From NCBI RefSeq assembly GCF_040049295.1, contig NZ_JBDZDQ010000001.1, positions 1,116,001-1,180,000 of the forward strand: DNA of 64,000 nt. The letters are read 5' to 3'. Source of the DNA: Sphingomonas sp. KR3-1 (GTDB lineage Bacteria > Pseudomonadota > Alphaproteobacteria > Sphingomonadales > Sphingomonadaceae). Of the stretch, positions 51,915 to 61,063 are shown one piece after another (the first letter of the stretch is position 1; each line of letters starts with the position of its first letter). The position numbers and the translations under genes were made by a program. The notes beneath the pieces were generated by a model. That model was not told the origin of the DNA, made no database searches, and saw nothing but the letters and a program-made list of their open reading frames with translations.

Positions 51915-53846
51915 TCACTGGCACGCCAGGCATTCGTCATAGTCGGTCGACTCGCCCAGGTTGAACTGCGGCTTGTCGATCGTGTTGTCGGCCTCGACGC
52001 CGCCCGCGAAGCCGGCGCGCTGCACGCTCTTCGAGCGCAGATAGTAGAGCGACTTGATGCCGAGCTCCCAGGCGCGGAAGTGGAGCATCAGCAGGTCCCA
52101 CTTCTCGACATCGGCCGGGATGAACAGGTTCAGCGACTGGGCCTGGTCGATATAGGGGGTGCGGTCGCCGGCGAGCTCGAGCAGCCAGCGCTGGTCGATC
52201 TCGAAGCTCGTCTTGTAGACGTCCTTTTCCTCGGGCGAGAGGAAGTCGAGATGCTGGACCGAGCCGCCCTGCTCGAGGATCGAGTTCCACACCGCGTCCG
52301 AGTTCTTGCTCTTCTCGCTGAGCAGCTTCTCGAGATACGGATTCTTGACCGAGAACGAGCCCGACAGCGTCTTGTGGGTGTAGATGTTCGCCGGGATCGG
52401 CTCGATGCACGCGCTGGTGCCGCCGCAGATGATCGAGATCGACGCGGTCGGCGCGATCGCCATCTTGCAGCTGAACCGCTCCATCACGCCCATGTCGGCC
52501 GCGTCCGGGCACGGACCGCGCTCGATCGCGAGCTGCATCGAGGCTTCGTCGACCTGCGTCTTGATGTGCTTGAACATCCGCATGTTCCAGCTCTTCGCCA
52601 TCGCGCCCTCGAACGGGATGCCCCGCGCCTGGAGGAAGCTGTGGAAGCCCATCACGCCGAGGCCGACGCTGCGCTCGCGCGCCGCCGAATAGGCCGCCCG
52701 CTCCATGCCGGGCTCGGCACGGTCGATATAGTCCTGCAGCACGTTGTCGAGGAAGCGCATCACGTCCTCGATCAGCGTCTTCTCGCCCTTCCACTCGTCC
52801 CAGGTCTCGAGGTTGAGCGAGCTGAGGCAGCAGACCGCGGTGCGCTCGTTGCCGAGATGGTCCTTGCCCGTCGGCAGGGTGATTTCCGAGCAGAGGTTCG
52901 AGGTCGAGACCTTGAGGCCCAGATCGCGGTGATGCTTGGGCATGTTCGAATTCACGTGATCGGCGAACACGATGTACGGCTCGCCGGTGGCGAGGCGGGT
53001 CTCGACCAGCTTCTGGAACAGCGCACGGGCATCGACGCGGGCGCGCTCGGACTGGTCCTTGGGCGAGCGCAGCACCCATTCCTCGCCGTTGCGCACCGCT
53101 TCCATGAACGCATCGGGGATCAGCACGCCGTGGTGCAGGTTGAGCGCCTTGCGGTTGAAGTCGCCCGAGGGCTTGCGGATCTCGAGGAACTCCTCGATCT
53201 CCGGGTGCGAGATGTCGAGATAGCAGGCAGCCGAACCGCGGCGCAGCGAGCCCTGCGAGATCGCCAGCGTCAGGCTGTCCATCACGCGGACGAACGGGAT
53301 GATGCCCGAGGTCTTGCCGTTGAGGCCGACCGGCTCGCCGATGCCGCGGACATTGCCCCAATAGGTGCCGATGCCGCCGCCGCGCGAAGCGAGCCAGACA
53401 TTCTCGTTCCAGGTGTCGACGATGCCGTTCAGGCTGTCCGGCACCGAATTGAGGAAGCAGCTGATCGGCAGGCCGCGGCCGGTGCCGCCGTTCGACAGAA
53501 CGGGGGTGGCGGGCATGAACCACAGCTTCGAAATATAGTCGTAGATGCGCTGGGCGTGCGCCTGGTCGTCGGCATAGGCCGAGGCGACGCGGACGAACAG
53601 GTCCTGGAAGGATTCGCCCGGCAGCAGATAGCGGTCGCGCAGCGTCTCCTTGCCGAACTCCGTCAGCAGCGCGTCGCGCGAATGATCGACCTCGACCACA
53701 TAGGCCTGCGGCGTCACGGCCTTGCTGTCATTCTTCTTGCGCACCTTGGGCGCGGCCTTCTCGGCGACATCGGTAGCCACCTTGGCGGCGGCGGGAGCTT
53801 CGGCGACGGTATCGTTCACGCTGTTTTCCGTGTCCCTGAATTCCAT
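51915..53846 (-). CDS. nrdA: Ribonucleotide reductase class I, alpha (catalytic) subunit without ATP cone
   Basis: NrdA reduces ribonucleoside diphosphates. The product is 643 residues from ATG 53846, behind CAGGGGTGAGAGTC. The first 45 residues are a low-complexity Ala/Lys leader, and the catalytic barrel begins directly at VVEVDHSRDALLTEFGKETL. The roughly 90-residue N-terminal ATP cone that gives dATP feedback in E. coli is missing, while the specificity-site region is present. Active-site elements are the Cys in PISCFLNSVPDSL, NLCSEITLPT (N-x-C-x-E), and CCLSSLNLETW; the C-terminal redox pair is in YDECLACQ. A possible NrdR box is at 54057. Confidence 0.95.
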   Translation of the reverse strand: MEFRDTENSVNDTVAEAPAAAKVATDVAEKAAPKVRKKNDSKAVTPQAYVVEVDHSRDALLTEFGKETLRDRYLLPGESFQDLFVRVASAYADDQAHAQRIYDYISKLWFMPATPVLSNGGTGRGLPISCFLNSVPDSLNGIVDTWNENVWLASRGGGIGTYWGNVRGIGEPVGLNGKTSGIIPFVRVMDSLTLAISQGSLRRGSAACYLDISHPEIEEFLEIRKPSGDFNRKALNLHHGVLIPDAFMEAVRNGEEWVLRSPKDQSERARVDARALFQKLVETRLATGEPYIVFADHVNSNMPKHHRDLGLKVSTSNLCSEITLPTGKDHLGNERTAVCCLSSLNLETWDEWKGEKTLIEDVMRFLDNVLQDYIDRAEPGMERAAYSAARERSVGLGVMGFHSFLQARGIPFEGAMAKSWNMRMFKHIKTQVDEASMQLAIERGPCPDAADMGVMERFSCKMAIAPTASISIICGGTSACIEPIPANIYTHKTLSGSFSVKNPYLEKLLSEKSKNSDAVWNSILEQGGSVQHLDFLSPEEKDVYKTSFEIDQRWLLELAGDRTPYIDQAQSLNLFIPADVEKWDLLMLHFRAWELGIKSLYYLRSKSVQRAGFAGGVEADNTIDKPQFNLGESTDYDECLACQ

Positions 53847-54333
53847 GACTCTCACCCCTGGCAAAGCATACTGGCCGGCCTACAGGCACGGCGCGGATTT
53901 TCGACTCAAGGGGCTGCCGATCCATAGCATCGGCAGAGCCGAGCGCGAAGAACAAAACATGTCCATCGCACTCAGTCTCAGGCGCGAGTCGACCTGTTCC
54001 GCATATGGGTATGCGGCAGCGAGTCCACCAGTGCTTGAGCTTGCCCCTCAGTGCAACCACAACAGATTGTGCCAAACCGAGTCCGGGGGCAAGAGTGGAA
54101 ATGGTTAATATCCACAACGCTTCGTCGCGCAAATGACTCGCTTCACAGCAGTTGCGCAGGTGCTGCAATGCCGCGACGCACGGACTTCCCTAGGGTTCTG
54201 GAAAGGCAAGGGAACGAACGCGGAACGTTAAATTTTTTCGTGTGAAGGAATCATGACAACCACAAGGGCTTGTGGTCGAAGCCTGAAACCCGTCGCACAT
54301 GGCGGATTTGACCGGGCGCCGTTACGAGGACAC
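53847..54333. other. 487-bp intergenic region upstream of nrdA
   Basis: No convincing gene is present. It holds the nrdA leader, an NrdR-like dyad at 54057-54072, a weaker CCACAAC at 54112, a TTAAATTTTTT AT-rich tract near 54229-54240, and an alternative ATG at 54253 for the next gene. Promoters for both divergent genes must lie here, but I cannot place them. Confidence 0.6.
54057..54072. promoter_or_regulatory. NrdR-like box
   Basis: CCACAACAGATTGTGC: the dyad CACAA-N4-TTGTG agrees well with the 16-bp NrdR consensus as I remember it (ACACWATATATWGTGT). It lies 211 bp upstream of the nrdA start. NrdR usually binds a pair of boxes; the only second candidate, CCACAACGCTTCGTCG at 54112, matches in one half only. 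Confidence 0.45.
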
Positions 54334-55089
54334 ATGACTTCAGGCGAATCCCGGCTTCACGTTGTCTTCAGCCGCTCCGCGCGGGGCAGTCTCGAGCAGG
54401 CATTCGCAATGGCGGGGCGCCCCGACATCGCGGTGGCACCCCATGACGATTTCAGCTTCGGCCCGATCGCTTCGGCTGACGCAGAGACACGCGATCAATG
54501 GGTTGAGGAGGCGCTGGGCTATCCCGGCTGGGGCGAGGTGTTCCAGGACAGCCTGCCGGTGCTTGCAGCATCGGCCGAAGCGAGCGCACCGCCGATCGTG
54601 TGGATTTCGCCCGATAGCACGCAGAGCGTGGCGGGCTTTCTGTGGTGGCTGTCGCATCAGGGCGACCGGGACTGCCTGGTGGTCGACGTGCGGCACCTGC
54701 ACGGGCTGCACGCCGGGGAACTGCGCGGCTATCTGGACAAGGCACAGCCCCTTCCCGCGGCACGGCGCGCGCAATGCCTGGCCGCCTGGGCGCGGCTCCG
54801 GGCGGAAGACGCGCCGCTGCGGGTGCTGGGCGCGCAGGGACTGGTATCGGCGCCGCTCGACCATTTCGACGCGACTCTGCTGAACCATGCGACGCCGGAA
54901 TGGCGGACGATGGCATCCATCGTCGGCACCGTACTTCGCGAGTTCCACGATGCCGGCGTGCACCAGGTGGGCGATCTCGTGCTCGGCGCACGTCTCGCCG
55001 ACCTGGCCGAGGCGGGCGTGCTGGAATGGCGGGGCGAACTTGACCACATGACCGGATGCGAGGTGCGGCAGCCCGTGGCTGGACGGTGA
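54334..55089 (+). CDS. DUF1835/DUF3658 two-domain protein
   Basis: The product is 251 residues from ATG 54334. The N-terminal DUF1835 domain starts at once (RLHVVFSRSARGSLEQAFAM, then HDDFSFGPI), followed by VWISPDSTQSVAGFLWWLSH. The C-terminal DUF3658 part ends DLVLGARLADLAEAGVLEWR. The pair occurs in uncharacterised bacterial proteins. An upstream ATG at 54253 has the better ribosome-binding site (GAAGGAATC) and would add 27 residues of no obvious fold; the start is therefore uncertain. Confidence 0.78.
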   Translation: MTSGESRLHVVFSRSARGSLEQAFAMAGRPDIAVAPHDDFSFGPIASADAETRDQWVEEALGYPGWGEVFQDSLPVLAASAEASAPPIVWISPDSTQSVAGFLWWLSHQGDRDCLVVDVRHLHGLHAGELRGYLDKAQPLPAARRAQCLAAWARLRAEDAPLRVLGAQGLVSAPLDHFDATLLNHATPEWRTMASIVGTVLREFHDAGVHQVGDLVLGARLADLAEAGVLEWRGELDHMTGCEVRQPVAGR

Positions 55090-55185
55090 AATTTCACTTC
55101 GGCCACTCCCCGGTTTTCGTCGGGAACTGATTTGCGTTGCCGACGACTTCCCGCACCTTCCCTGCTGCACCCACTCCAAAGAGCA

Positions 55186-55239
55186 GTTGCACTTAACGCA
55201 ACCGAGCGTTGCCGATTGCGCGATATTCAACCAAGGTTG
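55186..55239. promoter_or_regulatory. Cluster of dyads upstream of the efflux operon
   Basis: GTTGC (55186), GCAAC (55198) and GTTGC (55208) alternate to give dyads GTTGC-N7-GCAAC and GCAAC-N5-GTTGC. A separate perfect dyad CAACC-AA-GGTTG follows at 55228-55239. A further GTTGC is at 55136. The array lies 61-114 bp before the MFS start, where a MarR- or TetR-type repressor would be expected to act. Confidence 0.42.
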
Positions 55240-55299
55240 TGCGGGTCTACAGGCCAGCCCTTCGGCGGATCGTTCTGCCGCAAGCGGAATTATGTCGAT

Positions 55300-56976
55300 A
55301 TGGCAACGAACGGGGCAGTGACGGACGAGCGGGCGGCGTGGCAGCCGGCCCCGCACGAACGCTCGCCGATGCCCGGCTCGCCGCCCACCCCCTGGCATCC
55401 GCCGGCGCGGCGCATCGCCTATTTCAGCGTGGCGGTGCTGGTGATCCTGTCGGGCTCGCTCGGCAACGCGATCGTCACCGCCAACCTGACCAGCCTGCAG
55501 GGATCGCTGGGGCTCTATTCGGCCGAGATCCAGTGGCTGCCGACCGTCTATGTGATGACCAATGTCTGCGCCAACCTGGTGCTGATCAAGTTCCGCCAGC
55601 AGTTCGGCATCCGCCTGTTCACCCAGATCTTCCTGGCGACCTTCGCGATCACCACCGGCGCGCATCTGTTCGTCCACAGCTTCGCCACCGCGGTGGCGGT
55701 GCGCGCGATCAGCGGGATCGCCGCGGCGGCGTGCAGTACGGTGGGGCTGCTCTACATGATCCAGGCCTGGACGCCCGAGCATCGGCTGAAGGGGCTGGTG
55801 GTGGCGATCTCGCTCTCACAGATCGCCGTCCCCCTCGCCCGCCTCTTCCCGAGCGAGGCGTTCGAGCCCGATCGCTGGCAGACCATGTACCTGTTCGAGC
55901 TGGGCCTGGCGCTGTTCTGCCTGGCCGGCGTGCGCCTGCTGGTGCTGCCCCCGGTCGAGCGGCTCAAGGCGTTCGAGCCGCTCGACTTCGTGACCTTTCC
56001 GATCTTCGCCACCGGCATGGCGCTGCTCTGCGCAGTGCTCGGGCTGGGGCGGACCCTGTGGTGGTTCGAGGCGCCGTGGATCGCGCCGGCGCTGATCGGC
56101 GCGATCGTGCTGCTGCCGATCGCCTGGCTGATCGAGCACCACCGGGCGCGCCCGCTGCTCAACACGCGCTGGCTGGGCAGCCGCGACATCATCCGCTTCG
56201 CGCTGGTCTCGATCCTGGTCCGCGTGGTGCTGTCGGAGCAGACGATCGGCGCATCGGGGCTGCTCAGCGTGGTCGGCATGGGCAACGACCAGATGCGCAT
56301 GCTCTATCTGGTGGTGCTGCTGGCGACGCTGGCGGGGATCGCGATCGGCGCGCTGACCATCGATCCCAATTTCCTCGGCGGGCCGATCCTGGTCGCGCTT
56401 GCGCTGATCGCGCTGGGGGCGTGGCTCGATTCGGATTCGACCAACCTGATCCGCCCGCACGACATGTATTTCAGCCAGGCGCTGCTCGGCTTCGCCAGCG
56501 CGCTGTTCATCGGCCCGGCGATGCTGATCGGGCTGACCCGCGCGCTGCGCGAGGGGCCGACGCATTTCGTCAGCTTCTCGGCGCTGTTCGGCATCACCCA
56601 GAATCTGGGCGGGCTGTTCGGGTCGGCGATGCTCGGCACCTTCCAGGTGATCCGCGAGCGGGCGCACAGCAACGCTATCGTCGCGGGGCTGACCAATGAC
56701 GACCCGCTGGTGACGCAGCGCATCCAGCAATATGCCGGCGCCTATGGCAAGGTGCTGGTCGATCCGGGCCTGCGCCAGGCCGAGGGCGCCTCGCTGCTCT
56801 CGCAGACGGTGACGCGCGAGGCGAACATCCTGGCCTATAACGATACGTTCCTGCTGATCGCGGCGATCGCGGCAGGCACGATCCTGTGGGTCTTCATCCC
56901 CATCCTGCGGATCCGGCGCCAGAACCTGGCGCGCGCGGCCGCCGAGCAACAAGCAGCAGGAGCACAGAATGGCTGA
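55300..56976 (+). CDS. EmrB/QacA-type MFS drug transporter (DHA2, 14-TM)
   Basis: The product is 558 residues from ATG 55300. A Pro-rich cytoplasmic leader (about 40 residues) precedes about 14 hydrophobic helices, starting with RIAYFSVAVLVILSGSLGNA. The EmrB-like elements are IQWLPTVYVMTNVCANLVLI and a large loop near the C-terminal third (HSNAIVAGLTNDDPLVTQRI). The canonical GxxxGPxxGG motif C is not obvious, so it is a divergent member. It overlaps the emrA-like gene by 8 nt, and together they should form a tripartite pump with an outer-membrane channel encoded elsewhere. Confidence 0.88.
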   Translation: MATNGAVTDERAAWQPAPHERSPMPGSPPTPWHPPARRIAYFSVAVLVILSGSLGNAIVTANLTSLQGSLGLYSAEIQWLPTVYVMTNVCANLVLIKFRQQFGIRLFTQIFLATFAITTGAHLFVHSFATAVAVRAISGIAAAACSTVGLLYMIQAWTPEHRLKGLVVAISLSQIAVPLARLFPSEAFEPDRWQTMYLFELGLALFCLAGVRLLVLPPVERLKAFEPLDFVTFPIFATGMALLCAVLGLGRTLWWFEAPWIAPALIGAIVLLPIAWLIEHHRARPLLNTRWLGSRDIIRFALVSILVRVVLSEQTIGASGLLSVVGMGNDQMRMLYLVVLLATLAGIAIGALTIDPNFLGGPILVALALIALGAWLDSDSTNLIRPHDMYFSQALLGFASALFIGPAMLIGLTRALREGPTHFVSFSALFGITQNLGGLFGSAMLGTFQVIRERAHSNAIVAGLTNDDPLVTQRIQQYAGAYGKVLVDPGLRQAEGASLLSQTVTREANILAYNDTFLLIAAIAAGTILWVFIPILRIRRQNLARAAAEQQAAGAQNG

Positions 56977-58120
56977 GCCGGAAGCCCCGGTGATCGAAGC
57001 GGCACCCGGGACCCAGGCGGTCGCGGCGCGCAGCGAAGGCGGCGACCCGCCGCCGATGCCGGAGGTCACCGCGCGGCGCTGGGTGCCGCCCAAGCTCTCC
57101 TGGGTCGCGATCCTGATCGCGGCGCTGCTGATCGTTGCGGGCGTGACCGCGGTGCTGATGGCGTGGCGCGCCGGGCCTTTTGCCGGCCATGTCGAATCGA
57201 CCGAGAACGCCTATGTCCGCGGCCAGGTGACGGTGATCAGCCCGCAGGTGAGCGGATATCTGACGCAGGTGCCGGTGCAGGACTTCGCCAGCGTCAAGGC
57301 CGGCGACGTGCTCGCCCGGATCGACGACCGCATCTATCGCCAGCGGGTCGACCAGGCCCGGGCGAACGTCGCCAGCGCGCAGGCGGCGCTCGCCAACAAC
57401 CCGCAACAGGCGGCGTCGAAGACCGCGACCTATGGCTCGCAGACCGCGGCGGTGGGCTCGGCACAGGCGCAGCTAACCAAGGCGCAGGCCGATTTCGCGC
57501 GGATCGATGCGCTCGCCAAGCAGGGCTTCGTGACCAGGCGCGACCGGGATGCCGCGCTGGCGACGCTGCAGACCGCGCAGGCGGCGGTGGCGCAGGCCCA
57601 GGCGGCGCGGACGGTGGCGAGCGAGGACATCCAGAGCGTGCGCGTCAACAAAGGCGGGCTGGTCGCCTCGGTCGATGCGGCGCAGGCGGCGCTCCACCTC
57701 GCCGAGATCGACCTGGCCAACACAGTGATCCGCGCGCCGGTCAACGGGCAATTGGGCGAGATCGGCGGGCGCCAGGGGCAATATGTCACCGCCGGCACTC
57801 AGCTGATGGCGCTGGTGCCGCAGACTTTGTGGGTCACCGCCGCCTTCAAGGAAGCGCAGACCGCGCGGATCCGGCCGGGGCAGCGCGCGAGCTTCAAGGT
57901 CGACGCGCTGGGCGGGGCGAAGCTCACCGGCATCGTCGAACAGCTGGCGCCGGCGGCGGGATCGGAGTTCGCGGTGATCCGCAGCGACAACGCCACGGGC
58001 AATTTCGTCAAGATCCCGCAGCGGATCGCGGTGCGGATCCGCATCGATCCGAACCAGGAAGCGGCGGCGCGGCTGCGGCCGGGCATGTCGGTCGAGGCGA
58101 GCGTGGAGGTCGGGGACTGA
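56969..58120 (+). CDS. HlyD/EmrA-type membrane fusion protein
   Basis: The product is 383 residues. One membrane helix (SWVAILIAALLIVAGVTAVL) follows a Pro/Ala leader. Then comes the lipoyl half-motif ENAYVRGQVTVISPQVSGYL, an alpha-hairpin coiled coil (about 110-235, with QADFARIDALAKQGFVTRRD), the second lipoyl half (NTVIRAPVNGQLGEIGGRQG) and a beta-barrel. It links the MFS pump to an outer-membrane channel. It overlaps DUF3147 by 1 base. Confidence 0.92.
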   Translation: MAEPEAPVIEAAPGTQAVAARSEGGDPPPMPEVTARRWVPPKLSWVAILIAALLIVAGVTAVLMAWRAGPFAGHVESTENAYVRGQVTVISPQVSGYLTQVPVQDFASVKAGDVLARIDDRIYRQRVDQARANVASAQAALANNPQQAASKTATYGSQTAAVGSAQAQLTKAQADFARIDALAKQGFVTRRDRDAALATLQTAQAAVAQAQAARTVASEDIQSVRVNKGGLVASVDAAQAALHLAEIDLANTVIRAPVNGQLGEIGGRQGQYVTAGTQLMALVPQTLWVTAAFKEAQTARIRPGQRASFKVDALGGAKLTGIVEQLAPAAGSEFAVIRSDNATGNFVKIPQRIAVRIRIDPNQEAAARLRPGMSVEASVEVGD

Positions 58121-58470
58121 TGCTGTACCTGGCGGTCAAGGCCGCGCTTTCGGGCGTGATCATCGCCATCGCCTCGGAGCTTGCGAAGCGCTATCCGGGC
58201 CTCGGCGCGCTGGTGGCGTCGCTGCCGCTGGTCTCGGTGCTCGGCATGCTCTGGCTTTGGCACGACAAGCCCGATGCCGCGAACATGGCGGCGCATGCCG
58301 AGGCGACCTTCTGGTACGTCCTGCCCTCGCTGCCGATGTTCCTCGTCATCCCCGCCCTGATGCGCAGCGGGATGCATTTCTGGCTGGCGCTGGCGCTCGG
58401 CTGCGCACTGACCGTCGCGCTTTACCTGCTCATGACCTGGTCGGCCCCGCGGTTCGGCTTGCGGCTCTAG
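58120..58470 (+). CDS. DUF3147-family small membrane protein
   Basis: The product is 116 residues whose ATG shares the TGA of the emrA-like gene (TGATG). Four helices are likely: VKAALSGVIIAIASELAKRY, GALVASLPLVSVLGMLWLWH, TFWYVLPSLPMFLVIPALM and FWLALALGCALTVALYLLMT. This is the DUF3147 pattern, frequently annotated only by domain. Its coupling to the pump genes suggests an accessory role in efflux, which is inference. Confidence 0.85.
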   Translation: MLYLAVKAALSGVIIAIASELAKRYPGLGALVASLPLVSVLGMLWLWHDKPDAANMAAHAEATFWYVLPSLPMFLVIPALMRSGMHFWLALALGCALTVALYLLMTWSAPRFGLRL

Positions 58471-58515
58471 GCGCGCACGCTAGGCTGGCGCCGCAACGGG
58501 ATTCGGGGACGGCAC

Positions 58516-60174
58516 ATGCGGACGGGACTGACGGCGCTGGCAGTGGCATTGGCGGCGGCATCGCCCGCCTGGGCGCAGGATGCGGCAGCGCCCGCAGGCG
58601 TGGCGCCCGGGGCGAACAAGCCCGACGACATCGTGATCCAGGAGGCGCCGGTCGCCTCGATCGCGATCGGGGAGAAGTCGATCGACGATCTGCGCGCGAT
58701 GCTCGCCGCCGGTACCCAGACCAGCAGCGGACTGGTCGATGCCTATGTCGCCCGGATCGACATGCTCGATCGCAGCGGCCCGACGCTGCGCGCGGTGATC
58801 GTCACCGCGCCGGCCAAGGACCTGCGCGCCGACGCGCGCGACAGCGATGCGCGGCGCAAGGCCGGCAAGAGCCTCGGCCCGCTCGACGGCATCCCGGTGC
58901 TGATCAAGGACAATATCGAGACGCAGAACATGCCGACCACCGCGGGCAGCCTGGCGCTCGCCAACAACGATACCGGCCGCGACGCGCCGCTGGTGGCGAA
59001 GCTGCGCGCGCAGGGCGCGATCATCCTCGGCAAGACCAACCTCAGCGAATGGGCGAACATCCGCTCGAACAACTCGATGAGCGGGTGGAGCGCGGTCGGC
59101 GGGCTGGTGAAGAACCCCTATGCGCTCGATCGCTCGGCCTGCGGATCGTCGAGCGGCTCCGGCGCGGCGGTGGCGGCGAGCCTGGCGGCGGTCGCGGTCG
59201 GCACCGAGACCGACGGCTCGGTGGTGTGCCCGGCCTCGATGAACGGGCTGGTCGGGTTGAAGCCCACCGTGGGGCTGGTCAGCCGCTCGGGCGTGGTGCC
59301 GATCAGTCACAGCCAGGACACGCCGGGGCCGATGGCGCGCTCGGTCAAGGATGCGGCGATCCTGTTCGGCGCGATGATCGGCAGCGACCCCGCCGATCCG
59401 GCCACCAAGGACGCCGACAAGCACCGCAAGGACTATGCCGCGGGGCTCAGCGCCGATGCGCTCAAGGGCATGAAGATCGGCTATTGGAAGCCCGAAATGG
59501 CCGACGACCTGGCCGCGCGCTTCGACAAGGCGCTCGACGAGCTGCGCGCGGCGGGTGCCGAACTGGTCGAGGTCAAGGTGCCGGAGATGAAGGGTCTGGG
59601 CGAGGCGGAGAGCCTGGTGCTCCACACCGAGCTCAAGGCCGACATGGCGACCTATCTCGCCACCACGCCGGCCAGCGTGACGACCCGGACGCTCGCCGAC
59701 CTGATCGCCTTCAACGCGGCGCACAAGGACAGCGAAATGCCGTTCTTCGGGCAGGAGACCTTCGTCAAGTCGGACACGACCAAGGGGCTCGACGATCCGG
59801 AGTACAGGGCGGCGCGCGAGAAGTCGCAGCGCATGGCCGGCCCGGAGGGGATCGACGCGATGCTGAAGGCGGGCGGCGTGCAGATCCTGGTCACCCCCAC
59901 CTATGGCACGCCCTGGCTGAGCGATCCGGCGCATGGCGACCAGTTCCAGGGCCCTTCGGCGAGCGAGCTGCCCGCGGTCTCGGGCTATCCGCACCTCACC
60001 GTGCCGATGGGGCTGGTGAACGGGCTGCCGGCGGGGCTGTCGTTCATCGGCACGGCCTATTCGGAAGGCCTGCTGCTGAACGCGGGCTATGCCTATGAAC
60101 AGGCGACTCACGCGCGGGTGGCGCCCAAATACCTGGCGACGATCCCCGCCGACCTGGGCCCGCGCAAGCCCTAG
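58516..60174 (+). CDS. Secreted amidase-signature enzyme
   Basis: The product is 552 residues with a signal peptide (RTGLTALAVALAAASPAWAQ). Amidase-signature catalytic residues are visible: K131 in PVLIKDNIET, the Ser-rich CGSSSGSGAAVAASLAAVAV (cis-Ser about S211), and nucleophile S235 in TETDGSVVCPAS. The rest follows the family up to YEQATHARVAP. It resembles secreted 'amidase' proteins of sphingomonads whose substrate is unknown, rather than cytoplasmic GatA. The gene is convergent with the DUF4345-type gene; the two stops overlap. Confidence 0.88.
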   Translation: MRTGLTALAVALAAASPAWAQDAAAPAGVAPGANKPDDIVIQEAPVASIAIGEKSIDDLRAMLAAGTQTSSGLVDAYVARIDMLDRSGPTLRAVIVTAPAKDLRADARDSDARRKAGKSLGPLDGIPVLIKDNIETQNMPTTAGSLALANNDTGRDAPLVAKLRAQGAIILGKTNLSEWANIRSNNSMSGWSAVGGLVKNPYALDRSACGSSSGSGAAVAASLAAVAVGTETDGSVVCPASMNGLVGLKPTVGLVSRSGVVPISHSQDTPGPMARSVKDAAILFGAMIGSDPADPATKDADKHRKDYAAGLSADALKGMKIGYWKPEMADDLAARFDKALDELRAAGAELVEVKVPEMKGLGEAESLVLHTELKADMATYLATTPASVTTRTLADLIAFNAAHKDSEMPFFGQETFVKSDTTKGLDDPEYRAAREKSQRMAGPEGIDAMLKAGGVQILVTPTYGTPWLSDPAHGDQFQGPSASELPAVSGYPHLTVPMGLVNGLPAGLSFIGTAYSEGLLLNAGYAYEQATHARVAPKYLATIPADLGPRKP

Positions 60175-60563
60175 AATCGGCGGGCGAGGCGCGCCTGCCA
60201 GAGCAGGATCAACGGCACCACGCCAAGCTCGATGCCGAGCGCAGCCTGGTGCTGCCAACTCGGCACGCCCGCCACGACGAGCGCGAGCAGCCGTGCCAGC
60301 CCGCCAGTGATCGGCAGCACCGATATCAGCCGCAGCCGCGCGCCGTTGCGCTCGATCCCGGCCACGCAGCTGGCGAACAGCGCGACCATCGCCAGCAACA
60401 GGCCGGAGAGGTAGCGGAAATGGCTGTCGAGCGTGATGCCGGTGGCGGTTCGGTCGAAGCCTTCGGGCCCGCGGACGATGCCGATCAGCGCGCCCGAGAG
60501 CGGCACCAGCAGCACCAGCAGCATGACGATCTGGAGCAGCCGCTTCTCCGCGGCGGGACTCAC
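60171..60563 (-). CDS. DUF4345-type small membrane protein
   Basis: The product is 130 residues from GTG 60563, which overlaps the DUF2721 stop (GTGA). Four helices: LLQIVMLLVLLVPLSGALIG, HFRYLSGLLLAMVALFASCV, LRLISVLPITGGLARLLALV and ALGIELGVVPLILLWQAR. The motif DSHFRYLSGLLLA and the following GGLARLL are those of DUF4345. Its function is unknown. Confidence 0.8.
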   Translation of the reverse strand: MSPAAEKRLLQIVMLLVLLVPLSGALIGIVRGPEGFDRTATGITLDSHFRYLSGLLLAMVALFASCVAGIERNGARLRLISVLPITGGLARLLALVVAGVPSWQHQAALGIELGVVPLILLWQARLARRF

Positions 60564-61021
60564 GGCTTCTCGCCGAGCTCGAGCAGCTCCTGGCGGACAT
60601 GGATCGCCTCGAGCGACATGCGCACCTCGACCAGGAAATAGATCAGCCCGGCCATCAGCAGCAGCATCGAGACGATGAACGCCCCCGCCACCCACAGCCC
60701 GACATGGAGGTTGAGCAGCCGCGCGACGAACATCAGCGCGACGACGCAGCAGATCGACAGGCCGCTGGCGGTGCACAGGAAGATCGCGTTGTTGATCACC
60801 GAGATCCGGCGATCGATGATGCGCAGCTCCCAGACGTGGCGATCATGCTCAGGCCCGGTCGAGCGCGGGTGGAGCTGCTCGATGCTCCGCGCCCGATCGA
60901 CGATGCGCGCCAGCCGCCCGACGATGACGTTCAGGAACGCGCCGATGCCGGCCAGCAGGAACACCGGGGCGATCGCCGCCTGGATGGTTTCCGAGACTGT
61001 GGAGAGATAGGGACCTTCCAT
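60560..61021 (-). CDS. DUF2721-family membrane protein
   Basis: The product is 153 residues from ATG 61021. It opens TVSETIQAAIAPVFLLAGIG, then FLNVIVGRLARIVDRARSIE (the family signature around GRLxRIVDR), and has two further helices ending in LVEVRMSLEAIHVRQELLEL. DUF2721 has no assigned role. It is co-translated with the DUF4345 gene. Confidence 0.88.
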   Translation of the reverse strand: MEGPYLSTVSETIQAAIAPVFLLAGIGAFLNVIVGRLARIVDRARSIEQLHPRSTGPEHDRHVWELRIIDRRISVINNAIFLCTASGLSICCVVALMFVARLLNLHVGLWVAGAFIVSMLLLMAGLIYFLVEVRMSLEAIHVRQELLELGEKP

Positions 61022-61063
61022 GCGCGGTACGTTATGACTGCGTAACCGATCGGAGTGAAGCCC

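Noticed and set aside
54112..54127. Second NrdR box
   Set aside because: Only the left half matches, and the distance to the first box is not the usual 31-32 bp.
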